From positions 1 to 20,559 of the forward strand of contig DAITAO010000055.1 in assembly GCA_036824245.1 (NCBI GenBank): 20,559 nucleotides of DNA, given 5' to 3'. The notes beneath the pieces were generated by a model. That model saw only the letters and a program-made list of their open reading frames with translations, did no database searches and had not been told where the DNA came from. Both the position numbers and the translations under genes were made by a program. Positions 5,301-12,592 of this stretch are shown here, piece by piece (position 1 is the first letter of the stretch; each line of letters begins with the position of its first letter). This DNA comes from JACVRM01 sp036824245. GTDB taxonomy: Bacteria > Actinomycetota > Thermoleophilia > Gaiellales > Gaiellaceae.

Positions 5301-6650
5301 GTGAGTCCCCAGCGCCGGACGGCGCTCATCTCGGTCCTTGCGGCCGCCGTCCTCGTAGCGGTCAAGCTCGTCGCGGGCATTGCGACGGGCAGCCTCGGTC
5401 TCATCTCCGAGGCGATTCACTCGGGCACGGACTTCGTCGCGGCGCTGCTGACGTTCTTCGCGGTAGGCGTGGCCGTGCGGCCCGCCGACCGCGGCCATCC
5501 GTGGGGGCACGGCAAGGCGGAGCATCTGGCAGCGCTCGCCGAAGCAGCCATCCTGATCGTGGCCAGCCTCGTGATCGCGTTCGAGGCGCTGTCGCGGTTG
5601 TTCGGCACGTCCGAGGCCGAGGTGGACGCGGCCTGGTGGGCTCTGGCCGTCATCGTCCTCGTGATGGGCCTCGACGCGAGCCGGGCGCTCGTGTCATACC
5701 GCGCCGGCCGACGCTACCGAAGCGCGGCTTTCCAGGCCAACGCGCTCCACTTTGCGAGCGATCTCGCCGGCTCGACGGCCGTGCTGGTGGGGCTGATCGT
5801 GGCCCGCGCCGGCTATCCCGACGGCGACTCGGCGGCCGCGCTGTTCGTCGCCGGGCTCGTGCTGGTCGCGGCGGGCCGGCTCGTGCGCCGGAACGTCGAC
5901 GTACTCATGGATCGCGCCTCGGCTGACGCAGAGGAAACCGCCAGGCGTGCCATTGCGGCCCTCGACCCGCCCGTCGAGTTGCGGCGCCTGCGCCTTCGCC
6001 AGGCCGCCGGGCGCCACTTCGCGGACGTCGTGATCGGCGTCTCGCCCGGCGCTGTCGTTGCCCAGGGACACGCCGCTGCCGACGCCGTCGAGGCGGCGCT
6101 CGAACGTGCTCTCCCCGAGAGCGACGTCGTCGTACACGTCGAGCCCGCCGAGGAGGAAGCCGCCGTGCGCGAGCGCGTGCAGGCGGCGGCGCTGAGCGTG
6201 CTGGGTGTACGCGAGGTGCACAACCTCCGCGTGCTCGAAGTGGACGGGCGGCTCGAGATCTCGCTCCACCTGAAGCTGCCGGGCGATCTCTCGCTCAGCG
6301 ACGCCCACAGGGCCGCAACCGACGTCGAGCGGGCGATCGTCGACACGGTGCAGGGGGCGTGTTCGGTGAGCACCCATATCGAGCCACTGCGTGAGCCCGC
6401 GACCGGGCGTGAGCCGACCACCGGCGGCCCCTCCGACGACGTAGAACGAATCGTTCGCGAGGCGACCGGAACCGGGCCGCGCGAGCTGCGCTTTGTCGAA
6501 ACGGCGCAGGGGCTCCTCGCCTATGTCACCGTCGCGCTCGATCCCGGCACGCCGCTCGCCGACGCGCACGCTCGCGCCAGCGCCATCGAGGAGCGCATCC
6601 GGCGTGAACGGCCGGAGATCGACGACGTGGTCGTCCATACCGAGCCCTAG
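5301..6650 (+). CDS. CDF family cation efflux transporter with three C-terminal cytosolic repeats
   Basis: A 449-residue membrane protein. The N-terminal part (about 1-200) is a six-segment cation diffusion facilitator. Metal-site residues are visible as HxxxD in TM2 (H40, D44 in SEAIHSGTD) and HxxxD in TM5 (H150, D154 in HFASD). This HDHD set is the one usually linked to Zn. HPWGHGKAEHL (66-76) is the conserved loop after TM2. Three ferredoxin-like cytosolic units follow: about 205-282, 286-362 and 379-449, ending in VVVHVEP, VSTHIEP and VVVHTEP. Most CDFs have a single such unit. A Pro/Thr/Gly-rich linker (about 363-378) separates the second and third. The family exports divalent metals by proton antiport. 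GTG 5301 follows a -10 hexamer by 6 bases. The stop overlaps the convergent flippase stop by four bases. Confidence 0.9.
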   Translation: MSPQRRTALISVLAAAVLVAVKLVAGIATGSLGLISEAIHSGTDFVAALLTFFAVGVAVRPADRGHPWGHGKAEHLAALAEAAILIVASLVIAFEALSRLFGTSEAEVDAAWWALAVIVLVMGLDASRALVSYRAGRRYRSAAFQANALHFASDLAGSTAVLVGLIVARAGYPDGDSAAALFVAGLVLVAAGRLVRRNVDVLMDRASADAEETARRAIAALDPPVELRRLRLRQAAGRHFADVVIGVSPGAVVAQGHAAADAVEAALERALPESDVVVHVEPAEEEAAVRERVQAAALSVLGVREVHNLRVLEVDGRLEISLHLKLPGDLSLSDAHRAATDVERAIVDTVQGACSVSTHIEPLREPATGREPTTGGPSDDVERIVREATGTGPRELRFVETAQGLLAYVTVALDPGTPLADAHARASAIEERIRRERPEIDDVVVHTEP

Positions 6651-8074
6651 CCGAGTCGCGTGAGCGCCCGGAGGCGCTGTCGCTCGGCGGGGAGATAGAA
6701 GCCGAGCGGAACGAGCACGAGCGGGAACGAGAGCGCCAGGGCGAGCGCGAGCGGCAGCGGCGCGTCCAGGAGCTTCACGGCGATGGTCAGACCGACGGCC
6801 GCAGCGGCCGCCGTCGCGACGCGGCGCCACTGGTACGGCACCGGGAAGACGCGCTGCGCCCAGTACGTCATCGCCAGGAACAGCACGACGTACGAGACGA
6901 GCGATGCCACGGCGGCGCCCATGATCTCGTAGGGCGGGATGAGCGCCAGGTTCAGCGCCACGTTGACGACGGCGGCGAGTCCGGCGATCACCCAGTTGAA
7001 CTGCGTGCGGCGGGCGCGGCCGACGCCGATCGCCATGACGATGTACGCCGCGTAGGCGGCTGTCCCGAACGCGAGCGGGCCGACCACCCGGGCGCCCTCG
7101 TGGTAGGCGGAGTCGCTCGCGAGGAGCCGCACGAGCCAGGGGCTCAGCGCCGCAAGGCCCAGGGCCAGCCATGAAGCGATGAAGACGAGGTAGGTCAGGA
7201 CGTAGGCGTACGTGCGCTTGGCCTCGTCGTCGTCCTCGATCGAGTACGCGAAAGCCGGCCAGGCGAGGCGGAAGGCGGTGATGAGCAACACCATGGCGGA
7301 GGCGATCCGGACGCCCAGCTCGAAGACGCCGGTCTCCTCCAGGCCGGCGAGGTGCGACAGGAAGAAACGGCTGCTGAAGGTGATCGCGATCAGGGCGAGC
7401 GCCGCCGGAACGAGCGGCATCCCGAAGCGCTGCATCTCGCGCAACAGCGGGCGGCTGAACTGGAGACCGAGCTGTTCGCGCCGGTAGCCGAGCAGCCCCA
7501 GGTAGACGAGCAGCGTGCCGGTGAGGTTGCCGACGATGACGCCCAGTGCCTCCTGGTCGAGAAAGACGACCAGCACCACCGTCGCGGCAACGGTGAACGC
7601 GAGATTGGCAAGCGTCGCAAGTGAAAAGGCGACCGAGCGTTCCTCGACGCGAAAGAGCGCCGTCAGCTGCTCGTAGTTCATCTGCGCCCAGATGGCGACG
7701 AAGGTGGCGCGGACGAGTGACGCGTCACGGACGCCGACGAGGTCGGCGACGGGCTCGGCCAGCAGGAGGCCGACGGCGAGGCCGAGGGTGGCGCTCGTCA
7801 TCGTGAACCAGAACGAGGTGCGCAGGACGAGCAGCCGGCGCGCGGGGTCGGGCGAGTCGAAGTAGAAGCGGAAGAAGGCGCTCGAGATGCCGCCGCGCAG
7901 AATCGTGACCAGCACGGCGCCGAGAGCGAGGCAGACGCCGACCTGGCCGAAGTCGTCGGGTTCGAGGTACGCCGTGTAGAGGGGCAGCAGCAGGACGGCG
8001 AGCAGCCGGGAGACGATGCCGCCCATCCCGTAGATCGCCGAGTGCTTGGCGAGCCGCTTGATCTGCTCGTACAT
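6647..8074 (-). CDS. Polysaccharide/oligosaccharide flippase (Wzx-like, MOP superfamily)
   Basis: A 475-residue, highly hydrophobic protein with about 12-14 predicted membrane segments. The N terminus (LAKHSAIYGMGGIVSRLLAV, residues 8-27), with a GG/SR kink in the first helix and a PLYTAYLEPDDFG turn, is typical of bacterial polysaccharide exporters of the MOP superfamily. These move lipid-linked glycans from the inner to the outer face of the membrane. ATG 8074 has GGAGG four bases upstream on the minus strand. It is the last gene of the minus-strand glycan block. A possible TACTGT hexamer (minus strand, 8148 to 8143) upstream may give it its own promoter. The stop CTA (plus-strand view, 6647-6649) overlaps the CDF stop. 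Confidence 0.88.
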   Translation of the reverse strand: MYEQIKRLAKHSAIYGMGGIVSRLLAVLLLPLYTAYLEPDDFGQVGVCLALGAVLVTILRGGISSAFFRFYFDSPDPARRLLVLRTSFWFTMTSATLGLAVGLLLAEPVADLVGVRDASLVRATFVAIWAQMNYEQLTALFRVEERSVAFSLATLANLAFTVAATVVLVVFLDQEALGVIVGNLTGTLLVYLGLLGYRREQLGLQFSRPLLREMQRFGMPLVPAALALIAITFSSRFFLSHLAGLEETGVFELGVRIASAMVLLITAFRLAWPAFAYSIEDDDEAKRTYAYVLTYLVFIASWLALGLAALSPWLVRLLASDSAYHEGARVVGPLAFGTAAYAAYIVMAIGVGRARRTQFNWVIAGLAAVVNVALNLALIPPYEIMGAAVASLVSYVVLFLAMTYWAQRVFPVPYQWRRVATAAAAAVGLTIAVKLLDAPLPLALALALSFPLVLVPLGFYLPAERQRLRALTRLG

Positions 8075-8087
8075 GCCGCCTCCGGAA

Positions 8088-8114
8088 TCTCTAGCGTTCC
8101 TGGGGCGCCGCTGG
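8088..8114. repeat. Dispersed repeat module A, copy 1
   Basis: This 27-base block (TCTCTAGCGTTCCTGGGGCG...) matches 20515-20541 at 23 of 27 positions. It lies just before the flippase ribosome binding site and is not inside a recognised gene. The second copy sits next to the second copy of module B. Confidence 0.5.
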
Positions 8115-8193
8115 CAAAGGAGGCAAGCGGGCGGCGCGCAGGACAGTACATTCAGGTACGGACAAGCGACGCCCGCGCAGCATCCTGCAGTCC

Positions 8194-8243
8194 AGCGGCG
8201 TCAGGCCGGGCGGAGCCGGGCTTCGCCCGGCGGGAGCCCGGCC
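8194..8243. repeat. Dispersed GC-rich hairpin repeat module B, copy 1
   Basis: Positions 8194-8238 match 20468-20512 at 41 of 45 positions with no gaps. The core is an inverted repeat, GCCGGGC (8215-8221) and GCCCGGC (8225-8231) around a TTC loop, wrapped by an outer stem GGCCGGGC (8204-8211) with GCCCGGCC (8236-8243). It lies 11 bases downstream of the GT4 stop codon (minus strand), where it may also act as a terminator or mRNA stabiliser. The remaining part of this 180-base gap (8115-8193) shows nothing I can identify apart from a possible flippase promoter. Confidence 0.7.
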
Positions 8244-8254
8244 GGCCAGGGGCG

Positions 8255-9223
8255 CTAGAGCCGAGCGTAGAGCGCGAGGAGGCGGTCGGCCACGCGTTCG
8301 AGGTCGTGCACGCGCTCGACGTAGGCGCGGCTCTCCGCGCCGATGCGATGCCGTTCATCCGCCGACTCGACGAGCGGCCGCAGGCTCTCGGCGAGCGTCT
8401 CCTTCGTCGTGCTGACGAGCGGCACCCGCACGCCCAGTGCGTCCTCGGTGCGGCGCACCGCCTCGTCGTGCAGGTAGCCGACGACCGGCTTGCCGAGCGC
8501 CATCGCCTCGATGGCGAAGAGCCCGTACCAGCCGGCGTTCAGCTGGTCGACCACGATGTCGGCCTGCTCGTAGCGCCGCCGCGCCTCCTCGTGAGGCAGT
8601 CCCTCGACGACCTCGAGCTCCACGTCGAGCTCTGCGCAGGCGGCGACGATGTGCTCGGTGCCCTTGCGCCGGCGGCTCGAGGGCGCGTGGACGACCCGCG
8701 GCCGCGGCCGGTCCGAGGGTGGCACGGGGTCGTAGCGGCCGAGGTCGATGCCCGGCGGAATGACCTCGGCTTCGGGCACCCAGCGGATCGCGTCGTAGGA
8801 GCCGATCACCTGCGCTCCTGCGCGGCGGCCGTAGGCGAGCTCGGCGGGCGACTTGCCGCGAATGTCCGAGCCGAGAAAGTGGAAGACGGACTTCTTGCGC
8901 AGCGCACGCAGAATGGGGAACTGCAGCGCCTTGGGCACGAGCGTGAGCCCGAAGTAGAAGTGGAAGACGTCTGTCTTGGGGAGCAGCCGTGCGAGGGCGC
9001 GCCACTGGACGGCCTGGCCGCGAAGGAACCCGTTCGGTCGGCGCAGGTCGACGTCGGCGTCCGGGTGCAGTACGCCCCGGTTGAACACGACGAGCTGCGC
9101 CTCCACGCCTCGGTGCCGCAGTGCCTGCACATTTGCCCACGGCACGCCGGCCACGTTTACCGGACAGTGCACGACTCGGAGCGCCCGCTCGCTTTGCGCC
9201 TGCCGCGGTGGAGCGATTGTCAC
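8255..9223 (-). CDS. GT4-type glycosyltransferase
   Basis: About 322 residues from a tentative GTG at 9223; the frame is open further, to a TTG at 9280, but that N terminus looks unnatural. A GT-B layout is visible: an N-terminal half with VVHCPVNVAG and DVFHFYFG, and a C-terminal nucleotide-sugar-binding half with VVHAPSSRRRKGTEHI, QADIVVDQLNAGWYG and FAIEAMALGKPVV. The last matches the conserved E-x7-E region of GT4 enzymes, with AIEAMA as its second half. Such enzymes transfer a sugar from a nucleotide donor to a glycan or lipid carrier on the cytoplasmic face. Donor and acceptor cannot be read from sequence. It lies between the ATP-grasp operon and the flippase on the same strand. The start is uncertain because no well-spaced Shine-Dalgarno site or -10 element decides it. 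Confidence 0.82.
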   Translation of the reverse strand: MTIAPPRQAQSERALRVVHCPVNVAGVPWANVQALRHRGVEAQLVVFNRGVLHPDADVDLRRPNGFLRGQAVQWRALARLLPKTDVFHFYFGLTLVPKALQFPILRALRKKSVFHFLGSDIRGKSPAELAYGRRAGAQVIGSYDAIRWVPEAEVIPPGIDLGRYDPVPPSDRPRPRVVHAPSSRRRKGTEHIVAACAELDVELEVVEGLPHEEARRRYEQADIVVDQLNAGWYGLFAIEAMALGKPVVGYLHDEAVRRTEDALGVRVPLVSTTKETLAESLRPLVESADERHRIGAESRAYVERVHDLERVADRLLALYARL

Positions 9224-9280
9224 GCTCCCGGCACGCCTCGGCCACACAGGTGCGCGCCCGCCACGCCTACCATTCCTCAA

Positions 9281-9314
9281 CCCCCTTTGGGTGGGTGGGG
9301 GGTTTGTGGGTGGG
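9281..9314 (-). terminator. C-rich/G-rich dispersed terminator-like repeat, copy 1
   Basis: Read on the minus strand, CCACCCACAAACCC begins about 28 bases after the stop of the ATP-grasp gene and continues into CCCACCCACCC, then AAAGGGGG. AACCCCC can pair with GGGGGTT (minus strand, ending at 9279). The plus strand carries GGGTGGGTGGGGGG and then GGGTGGG, a G-quadruplex-type pattern. A related sequence lies downstream of the GT2 gene at 15981-16020. Confidence 0.55.
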
Positions 9315-9341
9315 CTCGGGGACGTGTCCTGCGCGGTCGTG

Positions 9342-10373
9342 TCACTCGTCCCACTCCACCTGATCGAAGTAGCGCAGCGCTCTGCGGGTGGGCCGGATCC
9401 GGTCGGCGTATCCCGCCACCTCCTCGTCGGACAGCTCGCCGAGCGCGTGCTTCACGCCCAGGTAAGGGAGGTTCAGATCCTCCTGGTACACGATCGTCGA
9501 GATTCGCGGGTTGATCTCGATGACGTGCTCGCCGACGAGCTGGATGTTGAAGAAGTGGTCGATTCCGAGCTCGGCGACGATGCGCGCCGCGACGTCCATC
9601 AGGGCAGGGTCGTCGAGCGTCTCGAAGTACATGGCCAGCCCGGCGCGCATGGCCTCTCGCGTCTTCGGATGCCCGAGCACGATGCGCCCCTCGCGCGCGA
9701 TTCCGTCGATCGTCCGCTCCTTGCCGGTGGCGAGCTCCATGACGAGCAGCTCGGTGCCCTCGTCGTCGCCGAGCAGCTCCACGAGATCCTCGAGCCGGAT
9801 CGCCTCCGCCACCCCCGGACGGTTCGTGAGCAGCTGCTCGCGGCGGTCGGCCGACGCCGAGATGACGCGGAAGCCGCGCGTGCCCGAGGAGAAGACCGGC
9901 TTCATGCACACGTCCTCGCCCGGATAGCCAAGCTCGCGCGCCGCCCCGGCGAGCGCGGGACCTCCCGCCACGCGCCGCCAGGCGGGGCCGCGCACGCCGA
10001 TCCGCTCGAGCAGCGCGTACGTCTCCGCCTTGTCGTTCGAGCGGCGCACCGCGTCTGGCGACGACACGAGCACTGCGATCCCGTCGAAGCGCTCCTTCGC
10101 CTCGGCCAGGCCGAGCAGGTCGAAGGACGACTGCGGCATCACGGCGTCGACACCCTCCAGCCGGCAGACCTCGAGCACTGCGTCCGCGAAGGCCGGGTCG
10201 GAACCGCGCGGCACGACGTGGAACGCGTCGCACAGGTGCCGCCCGATCGAGCGCGGCGACATGTCGGTCCCGACCAGCCGCACGCGCCGCTCGCCGTTCT
10301 CGCGGAGCGAGCGGAGCAACGCGGCCGTCCCCGGCGCGCCCGACGCGCTGACGAGCACTGACAGGTCTCTCAC
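9342..10373 (-). CDS. ATP-grasp ligase, carbamoyl-phosphate-synthase-like
   Basis: A 343-residue protein. It has a Rossmann-like pre-ATP-grasp domain (about 3-110, beginning LSVLVSASGAPGTAALLRSL), then SNDKAETYALLERIGV (112-127), the ATP-binding strand and loop VCMKPVFSSGTRGF (155-168), LLVMELATGKERTIDG (209-224) and the metal-binding strand VIEINPRIST (284-293). This order is that of CarB-like ATP-grasp proteins found in surface-glycan and tellurium-type biosynthetic clusters. The family forms carboxyl-amine or similar bonds through an acyl-phosphate. The substrate is unknown. The start is GTG 10373, which overlaps the upstream deacetylase stop as GTGA; a longer open frame upstream is the shadow of other genes. 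It is the last of four coupled genes. A repeat terminator follows. Confidence 0.85.
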   Translation of the reverse strand: MRDLSVLVSASGAPGTAALLRSLRENGERRVRLVGTDMSPRSIGRHLCDAFHVVPRGSDPAFADAVLEVCRLEGVDAVMPQSSFDLLGLAEAKERFDGIAVLVSSPDAVRRSNDKAETYALLERIGVRGPAWRRVAGGPALAGAARELGYPGEDVCMKPVFSSGTRGFRVISASADRREQLLTNRPGVAEAIRLEDLVELLGDDEGTELLVMELATGKERTIDGIAREGRIVLGHPKTREAMRAGLAMYFETLDDPALMDVAARIVAELGIDHFFNIQLVGEHVIEINPRISTIVYQEDLNLPYLGVKHALGELSDEEVAGYADRIRPTRRALRYFDQVEWDE

Positions 10374-11011
10374 GACAGATCGATTCTGTCTTCGGCGAGC
10401 TGCACGAGACGCCGCTCCCGCTCTGCGTCCAGCATGGCGAGCATCGTCTCGCGCATCGTGGCGCCCTGGTAGACCCAGATCTCGGGGTGTACGAGCAGCT
10501 GCAGCCAGTCGTACTCGCCCCGCGCGAGCTGCTCGTGTGGACACCCGCCGCGCCATTGCTGGTTGGAATCGGAGCGGTAGTGGTCGCGGTCGAACCATGG
10601 TTCCTGCATCACGTTGACGGCTCCGTCGACGGGCTCGGACATGAACGGCGGATCGGGGTTGTGCCAGGCCAGCACGCGGTCGAAGCGCTCGTCGAAGGCC
10701 GCCCGCGGCCAGACCGCATGGAGGCCGACGCGATGCCCCAGTGCGCGCAGCCGCTCGAGCGCCCAGCGTCCCTCCACGGAAGCGAGGTTGTAGAACAGGC
10801 TCTCCGTCATGAGGAGGTAGGTCGCGGCCGCCCCAGCCTCCGCCTCGAGCTCCGCCAGCTCGACCGCCGCCGGCAGCGAGAGGTCGACATCGTGGCGCAG
10901 GAGCAGATCGCCCGCTTGCGGCTCGCGGTCGAAGAACGAGAAGCGGTAACCGCCCGCCAGCGCTGCGTCCAGCAGCTCGCGATAGTGCCCGAGGTCGAAC
11001 ACGCAGGTCAC
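10370..11011 (-). CDS. Polysaccharide deacetylase-like protein, RHDVD (WbmS-like) type
   Basis: A 213-residue protein. It has LLLRHDVDLS (36-45), whose HDVD replaces the TFDDG motif of standard NodB enzymes, then TYLLMTESLFYNLAS (64-78), LGHRVGLHAVW (91-101), YRSDSNQQWRGG (145-156) and LLVHPEIWVY (172-181). This is the pattern of the RHDVD subgroup of carbohydrate-esterase-4-like proteins in O-antigen and capsule clusters. They are expected to hydrolyse an N-acetyl or related group with a divalent metal bound by Asp and His. There is no signal peptide, so it probably acts on a cytoplasmic intermediate. GTG 11011 overlaps the VOC stop as GTGA, and its own stop overlaps the ATP-grasp start in the same way. 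Activity has to be treated as unproven because the usual HxxxH motif is altered. Confidence 0.8.
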   Translation of the reverse strand: MTCVFDLGHYRELLDAALAGGYRFSFFDREPQAGDLLLRHDVDLSLPAAVELAELEAEAGAAATYLLMTESLFYNLASVEGRWALERLRALGHRVGLHAVWPRAAFDERFDRVLAWHNPDPPFMSEPVDGAVNVMQEPWFDRDHYRSDSNQQWRGGCPHEQLARGEYDWLQLLVHPEIWVYQGATMRETMLAMLDAERERRLVQLAEDRIDLS

Positions 11012-11361
11012 AGCGGCACCGAGAGCTCGACGAGGTTGCCGTCCGGGTCGCGCAGGTAGACGGAGCGGAGCGGGCCGGCGGCGCCCGTGCGCTCGACGGG
11101 CCCCTCGAGCACGTCGAGGCCCTCCGGCGGGAGCTCGTCGACCAGGAAGCAGACGTCCGCCGAGCCCGGCGTCGCGTCGGCGGCCTTGGGCTCGAACTCC
11201 TGGCCGGCGACGTGCAGGTTGAGCTTCTGCGTGCCGAACGCGAGGGCATGTCGTCCGCTGTCGAACACGACGTGCTCCATGCCGAGCCGCTCGTAGAAGG
11301 CGATTGTTGGCTCGAGGTCCCGGACCGTCAGCACGAGATGGTCGAGCGCACGAACCTTCAC
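11008..11361 (-). CDS. Single-domain VOC family protein
   Basis: A 117-residue protein, a complete single VOC unit. Metal-ligand positions of the glyoxalase/fosfomycin-resistance/dioxygenase superfamily are visible: H8 (ALDHLVLTV), H50 (KLNLHV) and E112 (GNLVELSVPL); VRDLEPTIAFYERLGM (13-28) is the typical first helix. The fold supports several metal-dependent reactions (isomerisation, thiol transfer, oxygenation), so the reaction cannot be named. GTG 11361 overlaps the upstream ATP-grasp stop as GTGA, and its stop overlaps the deacetylase start in the same way. Tight coupling inside an ATP-grasp/deacetylase operon suggests a step on the same small molecule, or protection from it, instead of general methylglyoxal detoxification. 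Confidence 0.85.
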   Translation of the reverse strand: MKVRALDHLVLTVRDLEPTIAFYERLGMEHVVFDSGRHALAFGTQKLNLHVAGQEFEPKAADATPGSADVCFLVDELPPEGLDVLEGPVERTGAAGPLRSVYLRDPDGNLVELSVPL

Positions 11362-12578
11362 GAAGGCTCCACCTCCACGTCGAGCAGCGTCGCCGCAGCC
11401 TCTGCTCGCTCGAGCGCCTCGAAGTTCGTCTGCCCGACCGCGATCACATAACCGCGCCGGTCACCGTCCAGCCGCACGGGGCGCACTGTCTCGCCCTCCG
11501 CGAGGAAGACGTCCGCCTGCACGACCCCGGGGAAGGCGAGCACGCGCTCCAGGCTTCCCACGCGGCGCACCCGGCCTGTCGGCAGCGGGCCCGGCTCGGC
11601 GGTCAGGAACCGGATGGCGAGCGGCTGCGAGCGCGTCGGCCGCACGAGCTCGTCCGGCACCGGCTTGCCCAGGGCCTGACGCAGCGCGATCTCGACCAGG
11701 TCGACGCCCACGGCGTGCGTGGCCAGGTCGGCCATCTGCCCGCCCGGGATGCGTGCGGCGCACTCGACGGCGATCACACGCCCGTCCGCCCGTGCGATCA
11801 GCTGGGGAAACGCGATCCCGTCGCGCAGCCCGAGCGCGTGCACCGAGCTCACCGCCACGCGTTCCGCCTCGGCGAGCGTGTCGCCGAAGAGGGTCGACGG
11901 ATACACGTGGATCCAGCCCACGCCGAAGCCGATGCCCGGCGGTCGCAGGCGGTCGGAGAGCGTGAGCAGATCGACCTCGCCGTTCCGCGCCACGGCCAGC
12001 CCGTTCAGCTCGAGCCCGTCCTCGAAGCTCTCGATGATCGCCTCGTGCGACGACGACTCTGCCAGCGCCGCGTGCAGGTGTAGCTCGAGGTCGTCGCCCG
12101 ACTGGAGCCGGAAGACGCCCCGCTGACCACCCGAGTCGGCCGGCTTGAGCACCGAGGGCACGCCGACGGTCTCCAGGGCGAGCCGGCCCTCGTGGAGCGT
12201 GCGTACTGCCGCGAAGCGCGGCTGTGGCACGCCCGCATCTGCGAAACGGCGGCGCATGGCAACCTTGTGCGTCATCAGATGCGCGGTCCCGGTGCCGATG
12301 CTGGGCAGGCCGAGCGCCTCGGCGACGGCAGCCACCACAGGCACGGCGCGATCGGCCGACACGGTCAGCACACCGTCGATTTCGTGCCGCCGAGCCGCGT
12401 CGATGACACCTGCCACGTCGGTGAAGTCCACCACCTCGGCAACGTCCGCGGCCGCCAGGCCGGGAGCCTCCGCGTTCCGGTCCACGGCCACGCAGCGGAG
12501 CCCGAGCTCGCGCGCGCGCTGAATCGCCCGCCGCTGGTGACGGCCTGCGCCGACGAAGAGCACCGTCTCGCCGCCCAC
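11358..12578 (-). CDS. ATP-grasp domain ligase
   Basis: A 406-residue protein. Its pre-ATP-grasp domain starts ETVLFVGAGRHQRRAIQRA, followed by VAVDRNAEAPG (30-40) and LTVSADRAVPVVAAVAEALG (71-90). ATP-grasp motifs are VLKPADSGGQRGV (143-155), IIESFEDGLELN (181-192) and VECAARIPGGQ (271-281); a C-terminal domain (about 315-406) contains GYVIAVGQTNFEALERA. It is a clear paralogue of the gene at 17067, which shares the AxDRNxxAPG, KPxDxxGQRGV and EVAARxxGG-type motifs. Relatives ligate amino acids or other carboxylates to amines. GTG 12578 is preferred because TAGCCT (minus strand, 12592 to 12587) lies 8 bases upstream, which would place the promoter across the stop codon of the SSI-like gene. 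First gene of the four-gene GTGA-coupled operon. Confidence 0.85.
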   Translation of the reverse strand: MGGETVLFVGAGRHQRRAIQRARELGLRCVAVDRNAEAPGLAAADVAEVVDFTDVAGVIDAARRHEIDGVLTVSADRAVPVVAAVAEALGLPSIGTGTAHLMTHKVAMRRRFADAGVPQPRFAAVRTLHEGRLALETVGVPSVLKPADSGGQRGVFRLQSGDDLELHLHAALAESSSHEAIIESFEDGLELNGLAVARNGEVDLLTLSDRLRPPGIGFGVGWIHVYPSTLFGDTLAEAERVAVSSVHALGLRDGIAFPQLIARADGRVIAVECAARIPGGQMADLATHAVGVDLVEIALRQALGKPVPDELVRPTRSQPLAIRFLTAEPGPLPTGRVRRVGSLERVLAFPGVVQADVFLAEGETVRPVRLDGDRRGYVIAVGQTNFEALERAEAAATLLDVEVEPS

Positions 12579-12586
12579 GGGCGGCA

Positions 12587-12592
12587 AGGCTA
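12587..12592 (-). promoter_or_regulatory. Predicted -10 hexamer TAGCCT for the ATP-grasp operon
   Basis: On the minus strand TAGCCT starts with the TAG stop codon of the SSI-like gene and is followed by 8 bases and GTG 12578. It is the same hexamer as at 5289 and 16097. Confidence 0.4.

Noticed and set aside
5694..7172. A 492-codon minus-strand ORF across the CDF and flippase genes
   Set aside because: Spans two convergent genes with strong family matches in other frames; its translation has no domain features.
8148..8162. Short palindrome-like GTACATTCAGGTAC upstream of the flippase
   Set aside because: Imperfect and too short to support as an operator; noted only as part of the possible promoter region.
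9281..9314. Possible CRISPR-like or tandem repeat in the G-rich tract
   Set aside because: The GGGTGGG units are too short and lack spacers; a quadruplex/hairpin terminator-like repeat explains it better.
8042..9514. A 490-codon plus-strand ORF antisense to the GT4 gene
   Set aside because: No recognisable motifs, runs through two dispersed repeats and an intergenic region, and mirrors the codon pattern of the real minus-strand gene.
10374..11249. Extended N-terminal part of the ATP-grasp frame upstream of GTG 10373
   Set aside because: Low-complexity Arg/Ala/Pro translation that overlaps the deacetylase and VOC genes; the ATP-grasp fold begins right at GTG 10373.
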